Position numbers and translations under genes: made by a program. From Bacteroidota bacterium (GTDB lineage: Bacteria; Bacteroidota; Bacteroidia; Chitinophagales; Chitinophagaceae): a stretch of 64,000 nucleotides of DNA. Below are positions 7,671 to 15,479 of this stretch, piece after piece (the first letter of the stretch is position 1; each line of letters starts with the position of its first letter). The notes under the pieces were generated by a model. That model made no database searches. It was not told where the DNA came from and worked only from the letters and a program-made list of their open reading frames with translations. The stretch covers positions 1 through 64,000 of the forward strand of contig JAFAGI010000012.1 of the NCBI GenBank assembly GCA_023422835.1, read 5' to 3'.

Positions 7671-9383
7671 CTATATACTGAGTTGCTCAAGCATTTGTTT
7701 TCTTATTTTCCTGAAATACACCACGCTGTTGTCATACTCATTAAATCCTTTAATGAGGTCATCTACAAATTCTTTGGCTTTTTTAGGATTTTTCTTTTCC
7801 AGCATTTTCAACAGTTCATAATCATATATTCCATCGCGCATGGTTTCAAAACGTATAGAGGTATACAATTTTCTGTAGCCCGGATACACAATATATGCAT
7901 CCCCAGCAGGCAGCTTTCCGCGATCCCTGGAAGCATCATCTATCAGCGGGTTGCCGCCATCCCAATAGTTTAAACCCCAATGCAGGAACCCTGTAGCACC
8001 GTATTTATAATTTATCCAATGCAAATATCTTGATTGTATCAGCGGGAGTTCTATAAAGCGGTTGGCATAATTGCCTCTTGGGCCCACACAGGTATAAAAC
8101 CAGATCTCTTTGCCGTTTTTTTGCAGATCCTGGTAAAATTTATAATCTTTATGATACACATCCAACACAGGAATCCAAAGGTCTATACCATCTTTTACTT
8201 CTTTAGATGTAAGTACAGCTTCCATTATTTTTACATCCGGCATATATTTTTTTACATAGCGGCTTATTTCTAAATAAGAAGGAGAATTCTTAGCCGTAGG
8301 CTCATCTGAAATATGTTGCATATATTTATGCAACCATCCTTTTTGCTGCAGATGGTCCCTGAGTGCAGGCAAAAACTGATCTAAGAAATTTTGCGCACGC
8401 TTATCGCTTAATGGCAGTATCACAGAGCGCATACCATCATGCCTGTCGTCCGGCAAATGCGATTTTTGTATTTTCCTATTTTCTTCATTGTTTTCCAGTA
8501 TCACCTCCACAAAAAACGGATCATCCCAACCGGCTGAACGCCAGGCTATATGGCCGCCTTCTATACGTTTTAGGACACCAGCTTTTTCAAATATCTCTAC
8601 TTCTTTATCAAAGTTGGTAAAATCAAAAGTATATTTACCATCTTTAATCCGGAAGGCAGTATTTCTTAACGGGTATATACGGTTCACATTTTGGTTGTGC
8701 GAAGCCATCATATCTGCATGTACTTTAACAAGCTCCCAATACAGCGGTGAAAAAGCCTCTACTTTATTTCCCCTGTTTAAAGGCTCCAGTGACTTGGTGT
8801 TAGGATGGTTAGACCAATTGCTAATCCATAAAGAAGTTTGCGGCACTTTTACCGGATAAATTTTAATAACGAAATCCTGTTGAAAGGATTCTTTCCTCTT
8901 GTTAACCATTCCGGAAATATGTACTTTGCCTTTATAAATCCCCGAAGGTGTATTTACAGGTACAGGCACAGATATCCATAAAGGATTTATTTCGCCTGTA
9001 TTCAAATTCAATGTAGTATCATCCACGATGGGATCAGGAAAATATCCTGAAACAGAATGTAAGATATCTCTTGAAGCGGGAATATAGCTTCTGCCTACAG
9101 GCACATAAGTAACCCAGCCGCTTTTAGCATACAATTTCTTGGCACCATTGTTAATGTTTACGGCTTCAATAGCAAGATTATTTACTTCTTTGTTTGCTTT
9201 TGCCACTAACTGAACCGAAACAGTTTCCCCAGCTGCGGCATGCAAAGTGTCTTTTCGCGAATCGAAATAGGCCCTTTCTTTAAAAACTTTATCCAGCGGA
9301 TCTACCTGATAAATATTTACACTTTGCGCATAACTTTTGATACTCATTAATAAAATCAAAAACAGAACTAATTTTTTTTCCAT
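7671..9383 (-). CDS. Secreted GH123-like / DUF4091 protein
   Basis: Protein of 570 residues with signal peptide MEKKLVLFLILLMSIKSYAQ (signal peptidase I type). An N-terminal beta-sandwich (about 21-180; NTPSGIYKGKVHISG is the typical strand pair) leads into a TIM-barrel-like region with HISDEP (about 357-362), where neighbouring acids are catalytic in GH123-like enzymes. The C-terminal DUF4091 signature is GDAYIVYPG... SIRFETMRDGIYDYELL. GH123 members are hexosaminidases, but most DUF4091 proteins are uncharacterised. Location beside three GH43 genes argues for a role in polysaccharide breakdown. Confidence 0.82.
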   Translation of the reverse strand: MEKKLVLFLILLMSIKSYAQSVNIYQVDPLDKVFKERAYFDSRKDTLHAAAGETVSVQLVAKANKEVNNLAIEAVNINNGAKKLYAKSGWVTYVPVGRSYIPASRDILHSVSGYFPDPIVDDTTLNLNTGEINPLWISVPVPVNTPSGIYKGKVHISGMVNKRKESFQQDFVIKIYPVKVPQTSLWISNWSNHPNTKSLEPLNRGNKVEAFSPLYWELVKVHADMMASHNQNVNRIYPLRNTAFRIKDGKYTFDFTNFDKEVEIFEKAGVLKRIEGGHIAWRSAGWDDPFFVEVILENNEENRKIQKSHLPDDRHDGMRSVILPLSDKRAQNFLDQFLPALRDHLQQKGWLHKYMQHISDEPTAKNSPSYLEISRYVKKYMPDVKIMEAVLTSKEVKDGIDLWIPVLDVYHKDYKFYQDLQKNGKEIWFYTCVGPRGNYANRFIELPLIQSRYLHWINYKYGATGFLHWGLNYWDGGNPLIDDASRDRGKLPAGDAYIVYPGYRKLYTSIRFETMRDGIYDYELLKMLEKKNPKKAKEFVDDLIKGFNEYDNSVVYFRKIRKQMLEQLSI

Positions 9384-9407
9384 GATGTTATTTATTAAAC
9401 TTTTTTA

Positions 9408-10976
9408 CTAAAACAATCTTTCATCTTCCGTTACAGATATCAGTTTAAAGAAGCCGTTAAGTGCAGCATAATTTATACCTCTGCTTAAATCCTTATTCTT
9501 TATCACAAAATCTTCAGCACTTCGGATGAGCGTGTCCTTTTTCTGAAGGTTTTTCCATTTTTCAAAAAGCGTTTCGGCCTTTTTTTCTTCCCCTCTATAA
9601 TATAATGCCAGTACCTGCAACAAACTATTATCACCGTGAAGAGCTATGGTTGCTGTAGCAACTTTTTCGAAAAACTGGGCGGCAGCTTGTTTTTTTCCTG
9701 ATTCATGCAGGGTCAACCCTTGCATAAAATCCTCTGCACGCACATCAATCATATTGTCATACGGCTTGCCTACACCCATGCTTCTTGGCCAGCATCGTGC
9801 CTCACGTATATAATTAATTGCCTGTGTATATTTTTTTTGCTGAAGACTTTTAAGCGCTAATTGGAGTTTTGTTTCTTCATACAATCTTCGCCCTTCCAGC
9901 GCTCCTTCGAACGGAAGGATCTTGAGCGATGACAAAACATTGTTAGCCGCCGCATATTGATCATTCCTCAACAAAGTGCGTACGTACAGCATCCCGGAAA
10001 TATAGTTTTCTTTGTGTTTTTTATAAAAAGGTTCAATCACACTCAATGCGCTTTGATAGTTGTGTTTTGATAAGTAAAACCTTGTCAGCGCATTGGTATA
10101 TCTCCAGGAATCTTCATCATATTTTACTGCGAGTTGCAGGTCATTTTCCACAACAGCAGAGTCGGTATTTAAGGCTGCCCTTACACTATAGAACGGTGCA
10201 AAGCTCGGCTGTTGCTCAATTGTATTCAATAATGAAGCCGCCTTGTCTTTATTGTTTTTTGAAAGATGTAACAATGACGCGTAATAGGCAGGTTTCCAAT
10301 CGTGGGAATTTTTTATTACCCAGGCTAACATATCATTCGCTTCTTCTCTGAACGGAAAAACAAAACCGGGCTCCGATGCTTCTGCCTTTTCTAAATAAGC
10401 GGTACCTGATTGATTGTCTCTATTAAAATAAGCCAACCAATAAAATTTTTCCGCATGTACGGGAGCAAGCAGCAACACTTCTTTTGCTTCTGAAACTCTT
10501 TCTAAATGGTAGTACCAGAGCGCGAGTTCTAAAAATGTCTGGAAGGGAAATTCATTGGTAATACTATTTACAAACGCTTTCTTATAATTTTCCGACCTAT
10601 GCTCCATGTATTTTTCGAACAGTAAAAAGTGATTGAGCGGCTCCAAAACCGTAATATTCTTTTCTACTGCTTTATTATTTTTATTTTGCAACCGGTTTAT
10701 TAAAAATTGCAATTGCCATGCATCTATGTTATACTGATTGTTGATTAAGGATTTAGCAGCATACTCCAAAGCATGGGCATAGTCTTTTTGTTTGAAATAC
10801 AATTTAGCCATTTCGGTATATGCAGCGCTTCTGTATTCAGAGGTTAGCGCAGCTACTTCATAGCCGTCCAAAGCGTCTGCTGTATTACCTTTCTTTTTTG
10901 CAGCAAGGGCATAGTAATAATTGGATTGGGCGTCATACGTATCGATGCTCAATGCTTTTTTGGCGATTCTCAACAT
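9408..10976 (-). pseudogene. TPR part of a DUF5107-type protein, 5' truncated
   Basis: The 522 residues are almost wholly tetratricopeptide-like helices (for example ADALDGYEVAALTSEYRSAAY and KYTQAINYIREARCWPRSMG). This pattern is the C-terminal half of proteins of about 1100 residues that begin with a DUF5107 domain and accompany glycan-use genes. No DUF5107 domain precedes it. A stop codon lies two codons before the first ATG, at the point where an AraC gene fragment begins on the other strand. The remaining frame is open, so a shortened protein may still be made if a promoter exists. Confidence 0.65.
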
Positions 10977-11185
10977 TGTTTAAGAAAAAGACCGGCTATT
11001 CTCCAATTGATTATTTCAATCACCTGAAGATCCAGAAAGCCTGTCAGTTCCTGCTTTTTACAGACTATAATATTAAAGAGATCGGAAATAAATTAGGCAT
11101 TTGCGATCCATACTATTTCTCAAGAATGTTTACTAAAACAATGTCGTTATCGCCTAAGAAATATAGACAGAGTAAAATAAAATAG
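10976..11185 (+). pseudogene. AraC family regulator, C-terminal HTH remnant
   Basis: From 10976 the plus strand reads LFKKKTGYSPIDYFNHLKIQ... and ends ICDPYYFSRMFTKTMSLSPKKYRQ before a stop at 11183-11185. That is the second helix-turn-helix of an AraC/XylS DNA-binding domain, about 70 residues. The sensor domain and first HTH are missing. Upstream in the same frame the sequence is antisense of the TPR gene, so the start was lost by deletion. It would have faced away from the DUF5107-type gene as a divergent regulator. Confidence 0.85.
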
Positions 11186-11186
11186 C

Positions 11187-11954
11187 TTTACAAGCACATT
11201 AGCATATAATGCAATATAAGCGAAACATAACATAGGAATAATAAAGCCTATGTTCATGTTGTGCGCGCCAATCATACCCATGAGAGCAGGACAAACAGCG
11301 CCTTTCGCAACGGTCATTACATTACCGAAGATGCTGACTTGGTGCGATCTCCAAGGTTTTGAATACCCAATGCAAAAATGGATGGGAACATAATGGACAT
11401 AAATAAATATGAAGCGATCAATGCGTTTTCTGTATTTTCATTTTTAAAGATCAGCAGGCTGCCCAACAGAGGCCCGAGTATCCACCCGATGACATTGAAG
11501 GTTTATGAAAGATTATTGCGGCTCGCTGCAAATTTGGGATCGCCCAATACTGTAGTGTACGGATTAGCGACAGTTTCTAAAAAAGTAAGTCCCGAAAAAA
11601 TAATGAGCAGGCCAAATAAAAATGCTCAGAACTGATTAATGCTCACAGCAGGTACAAACCAGAAACAACCTGTGGCAAAGCAATAAACCAAGCAGCACAC
11701 CTTTCTTGTAACCATATTTTTTAGCGACAATACCCGCAGGTAATGCCATTAAAAATAAGCTCGTAAGCAGACGCTTGAACAAGGACCGACTGCACCTTTG
11801 TAAGATCAAGGGCATCCTGGAAATGTTTGTTTAAAATATCCAGCAGGGAATGCGCAAAACCTTATGGAAGAAACAAGCATGTAATGAGTATAAAAGGCAG
11901 CTGATAATTCTTACCGTTGGAAGTTATAAAAATAGACTTGATTGTAGATTGCAT
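11187..11954 (-). pseudogene. fucP: L-fucose permease-like MFS transporter, frameshifted
   Basis: Minus-strand translation in pieces gives MQSTIKSIFITSNGKNYQLP, then GFAHSLLDILNKHFQDALDL, LVQASAYELIF, then SIMFPSIFALGIQNLGD and NMNIGFIIPMLCFAYIALYA. These are successive blocks of the FucP sugar:proton symporter family. The blocks lie in different frames, and an in-frame stop at 11862-11864 falls just before GFAH. At about 250 codons it is also far shorter than the usual 420 or so. It begins 31 bases after the kinase gene, so it is the broken third gene of a fucA-fucK-fucP operon. Confidence 0.8.
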
Positions 11955-11984
11955 AATGTTATCTCAATCACGTGTCAGATCAGG

Positions 11985-13451
11985 TTACTGTTCAGGATTT
12001 GTTCTGACGGGAATATTTTTATTATCCCACAAGTGTTTATTACCGGGGAAATATTTTTGCACTTTAAAAGATCGGCGAACCATTTGGGATGCTGTGTTGC
12101 TGTCTGAAATTTCTTTTGTTGCCATCGCCTGCACTAAAATATTGCCTATGGCAGTAGCTTCAACCGGGCCTGCAACAACAGCAAGGCCAGTAGCATCAGC
12201 AGTGAACCGGTTCAGCAATTTATTCTGAGCGCCGCCGCCTACAATGTGAAGTGCCGCAATGTCTTTGCCGCTACATTGTGTAAGCAAATGCAATGTATCC
12301 CTGTATTTCAGTGCAAGAGATTCTAAAATCATTCTTACATGCCCCCCCTGGCTTTGAGGCACAGGCTGATGTGTATCGGTGCAATATTGCTGAATTGCGC
12401 CATACATACTTTCAGGATTTAAAAACATTTTATCATCCGTATCTATCAAAGCTGTAAAAGGCGTAGCTGCGGCAGCTTGTTGCAACAAGGCCTTGATGCC
12501 GGTTTCAGCCCCGTCTCTTCGCCATTCTTCTATGGCGCATTGCAGCATCCACATACCGGTAATGTTTTTCAGCAAAAGTATTGTATCTGCAATACCTCCT
12601 TCATTAGTGAGCTCTGACTCCATAGCGCTTCTGGTGAGAACAGGTGCATCAAGATGCACGCCCATCAAAGACCAGGTACCTGAACTCAGGTAAGCTGCTC
12701 TGTTGCCCGCACCGTATGTAACGGCTGCGGCAGAAGCCGTATCATGAGAGCCTACTGCATACACATCTATAGGATAGCAATCGAGTTCCTTACAAAGTAC
12801 GTCTGACAGCCGTCCGATTTTTGTTCCGGGGAACACCATCTCGCACATGATTGCTGCAGGAACACCCAAAACGCTGAATATTTCATGGTCCCAGCTTTTT
12901 GTCTGTGCATTCAGCAGCGATGAAGTGGACGCAATGGTATATTCATTTTTCTTTACACCTGTGAGAAAATAGTTGAAAAGATCTGGCATGAATAAAAGAT
13001 GTGCAGCTTCATTCAGATGCGCATCATTATTAAGCTTCATGCTGAGCAGTTGAAAAGCTGTATTGATCTCCATGATCTGTGTACCGGTGCGGGCATATAG
13101 ATCTGCTTTATCTATTCTTTTAAAAGCTTCGTCAAGTATGCCTGCCGTACGCTTATCCCTGTAGCAAACGGGGTCTGCGAGCAGCTTTCCATCCCGGCCT
13201 ATCAGGCCGAAATCCACGCCCCAGGTATCAACGCCAAGAGCTACGATGTCGCTATACTTTTGTGTAGCTTTTTTTATACCTTTTTTTAATTCTTTAAAGA
13301 GATAAGTAAAATCCCAACGTAAAGTATTTCCAGAGGTGTATTGTTTATTGGCAAATCGATGGATATCTTCTAACTGCAAAGAGCCATTCTCTATATGCCC
13401 GATGATCACACGCCCGCTGCCGGCCCCAAAATCTGCTGCCAAATAACGCAT
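11985..13451 (-). CDS. fucK: L-fuculokinase (FGGY family; rhamnulokinase-like)
   Basis: FGGY carbohydrate kinase of 488 residues, full length. The N-terminal phosphate-binding loop is DFGAGSGR. The central VDTWGVDFG and VGSHDTASA motifs are typical of the rhamnulokinase/fuculokinase branch, and IVGGGAQNKLLNRFTADATG is the C-terminal adenosine motif. It would phosphorylate L-fuculose or L-rhamnulose at C1. The partner aldolase upstream is FucA-sized (217 residues, not about 270 as in RhaD) and a FucP relic follows, so L-fucose is the better guess. No isomerase gene is present in the window. Confidence 0.75.
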   Translation of the reverse strand: MRYLAADFGAGSGRVIIGHIENGSLQLEDIHRFANKQYTSGNTLRWDFTYLFKELKKGIKKATQKYSDIVALGVDTWGVDFGLIGRDGKLLADPVCYRDKRTAGILDEAFKRIDKADLYARTGTQIMEINTAFQLLSMKLNNDAHLNEAAHLLFMPDLFNYFLTGVKKNEYTIASTSSLLNAQTKSWDHEIFSVLGVPAAIMCEMVFPGTKIGRLSDVLCKELDCYPIDVYAVGSHDTASAAAVTYGAGNRAAYLSSGTWSLMGVHLDAPVLTRSAMESELTNEGGIADTILLLKNITGMWMLQCAIEEWRRDGAETGIKALLQQAAAATPFTALIDTDDKMFLNPESMYGAIQQYCTDTHQPVPQSQGGHVRMILESLALKYRDTLHLLTQCSGKDIAALHIVGGGAQNKLLNRFTADATGLAVVAGPVEATAIGNILVQAMATKEISDSNTASQMVRRSFKVQKYFPGNKHLWDNKNIPVRTNPEQ

Positions 13452-13468
13452 AACATAAGATTAATAAA

Positions 13469-14122
13469 CTAAGACATGGTTTTCTTTTCTTTGCCTTTTA
13501 CGTAGTAATCCAGGTCGTCCACTGCATCCTGGTTAAGCACTTCATAGCCGCCTTTGCTTTGTACGATGATGCGGCAGGCAAATTCAAAAAAAGTTGCTTT
13601 TTGAAATGCATCGTCCAAGTCCTTGCCTTTAACAACAATGCCGTGATTCAGCAACAGGGCTACGTCATTATCTTTGAGCACCTCCATAACTTTTTTAGCC
13701 AGTTCAGGCGAGCCCGGGCGTGTGTATGCAATCTCTTTGATGCCTACGCAATAACAGGGCACTTCCGCTATCACGTTATAATTCTGCGGCCTGTTTTTCA
13801 TAGCCGCGATGGTGGTGGCATATAAAGGTGAGCAATGGAGCACCACGTTCACATCCGGGTTTTCGCGCAGCACGCCCAAGTGAAATCCGCTTTCCATAGA
13901 AGAGCGGATACCATTTAAAGGCTGACCTGTATTAATATCTGCAATGCATATTTGCTCTTTCCTGAGTTTCGGCAGCCAAGAACCTGTGCCTGATACAATC
14001 GCCACGTCTTCACTGATGCGCAAGGATAAGTTTCCTGAACTGCAAAGCGTTAAGCCGCTACTGCCTACTTCATGCGCTGTCGCCAAAAATTTCTGATAAA
14101 TCTCTTCGCTAATTTCAATCAT
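13469..14122 (-). CDS. fucA: Class II aldolase, L-fuculose-1-phosphate aldolase type
   Basis: Protein of 217 residues with the class II aldolase/adducin fold: SSGNLSLRISEDVAIVSGTGS at the N-terminus (phosphate site), an acid in SSMESGFH, and LLNHGIVVKG carrying the distal zinc histidine. It would split L-fuculose 1-phosphate to dihydroxyacetone phosphate and lactaldehyde. In the HxH zinc motif the first histidine is present (VVLHCSP) but the second position is serine, unlike the E. coli enzyme. The gene is 17 bases before the kinase and divergent from a LacI regulator. Confidence 0.78.
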   Translation of the reverse strand: MIEISEEIYQKFLATAHEVGSSGLTLCSSGNLSLRISEDVAIVSGTGSWLPKLRKEQICIADINTGQPLNGIRSSMESGFHLGVLRENPDVNVVLHCSPLYATTIAAMKNRPQNYNVIAEVPCYCVGIKEIAYTRPGSPELAKKVMEVLKDNDVALLLNHGIVVKGKDLDDAFQKATFFEFACRIIVQSKGGYEVLNQDAVDDLDYYVKGKEKKTMS

Positions 14123-14329
14123 AACATATTATTATAATAAATATCCGTAATTTGTACAATACCAGGTTATAGCTTCCACGCAGCGTGCATCTCTGCATGA
14201 GCTATCTCACATTCCCTAAAAACTGCTACTTAATCACCAGCATACGTCTTATAAAATTAAATATTTAAAAGACAGTTTGATCCTTTCAGTTTTCCTATAG
14301 AATTGATAACTTATTGGCTATCAACATTG

Positions 14330-14340
14330 TTAAACGTTAA
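14330..14340. promoter_or_regulatory. Candidate LacI-type operator
   Basis: ttaaacgttaa is a near-perfect inverted repeat around a central CG, the usual form of LacI-family operators. It lies 42 bases before the LacI gene and in the divergent region to fucA, so it could serve both genes. It is short and could be chance. Confidence 0.35.
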
Positions 14341-14381
14341 TCCCCATATAGAAAACTACGGTAAATTTTTAGTAATTTGCC

Positions 14382-15401
14382 ATGGTTATGCACAAACCGA
14401 TTACAATCAAGGATATAGCAAAAGCAGTAAAAGTCTCTATCACCACGGTATCTAAAGCTTTGAACAATGATCCTGTGATCAGCCAAAAGACACGGGAAAT
14501 GGTACAGGCCTATGCAAAGGAGCATAATTATGAAAAAAACCGCGCAGCGGTAGGATTTAAAACAGGAAAGAATTATACCATTGGGGTGATTCTTCCTGAA
14601 ATTTCCGAAGTGTTTTATTCCCTGGCTATCAGCGGCATTGGGCAGGAAGCGATCAACAGCGGGTATAATGTAATCTTCTCTGAAAGCCACAACAACATGA
14701 CTGAAGAGCAGAAGATCGTATCAATGCTCAGCAAAAGCAGTATAGACGGTCTTATCATTTGCCTTACAAAAGTATCGGGCTATTCTATCAAAGACCTTAT
14801 GAGGTTGCAAAGATCTGGCCTGCCGGTTGTTTTTTTCGACCGTGTACCCAAAGACGATATGTTCTATACTGTTTCTGTTGATCTCTTCCACGCGTCCATG
14901 GAGATCATTGATTATTTGTGGGCCCAAGGCCATAAGAATATCGCTCTCATCAAGGGGCCGCAATCTTTGTACACCAGCGTAGAAAGAATGAAAGGCTTTA
15001 TGGAAGGGCTTCACAAAAAAAGAATTAAAGCCAACGGAATGCTTTTTGCTACAACTGATCTGACCATTGAAAGCACCAGGAAGGCCATGCAGGAAATTCT
15101 TTCACAGGAAGTAAAACCCACGGCTGTAGTCGCTTTCAACGATTATGTAGCTCTGGATGCCATACAATATATTAAAGAAGAAACACCGCTTGAGATCAAC
15201 AAAGACATTTGTTTTGTAAGCTATGGCAACCTGCCTTTTACCAATTATATTGAAAATTTAAAGCCTGTAGCTTCCATTGAACAGTTTCCAGTTGAACAGG
15301 GACGGCTGGCCACACGTATGCTCATTGATATTTTGAATAAAAAGGAAATTCCTGAAAAGAAAATTCTTATTAAAGGAAAACTCATCAATCATCTGTTATA
15401 A
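14382..15401 (+). CDS. LacI family transcriptional regulator (probably of the fuc genes)
   Basis: Protein of 339 residues. The N-terminal HTH is ITIKDIAKAVKVSITTVSKA with the hinge-helix region following, then a periplasmic-binding-protein-like effector domain starting at YTIGVILPEISEVFYS. It includes VVFFDRVP and AVVAFNDYVALDAI, usual strands of the two subdomains. ATG 14388 (MHKP) is an alternative start. It is divergent from the aldolase-kinase operon with 259 bases between, which is the classic position of a local regulator. The ligand is unknown but is likely an intermediate or sugar of that pathway. Confidence 0.88.
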   Translation: MVMHKPITIKDIAKAVKVSITTVSKALNNDPVISQKTREMVQAYAKEHNYEKNRAAVGFKTGKNYTIGVILPEISEVFYSLAISGIGQEAINSGYNVIFSESHNNMTEEQKIVSMLSKSSIDGLIICLTKVSGYSIKDLMRLQRSGLPVVFFDRVPKDDMFYTVSVDLFHASMEIIDYLWAQGHKNIALIKGPQSLYTSVERMKGFMEGLHKKRIKANGMLFATTDLTIESTRKAMQEILSQEVKPTAVVAFNDYVALDAIQYIKEETPLEINKDICFVSYGNLPFTNYIENLKPVASIEQFPVEQGRLATRMLIDILNKKEIPEKKILIKGKLINHLL

Positions 15402-15479
15402 ACCAGCGCCTGCCGGGTTGACAGCATATTAAATTTCCTGTTTCTGCATCCAGTAAGCCGACACACGGTTTATGTTCAC

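Noticed and set aside
10820..10975. Frame that would give the AraC remnant an N-terminus
   Set aside because: Antisense of the TPR gene; only residues from 10976 resemble AraC.
11378..11635. Plus-strand frame in the fucP region
   Set aside because: Antisense of the fucP pseudogene, whose minus-strand pieces give clear family blocks.
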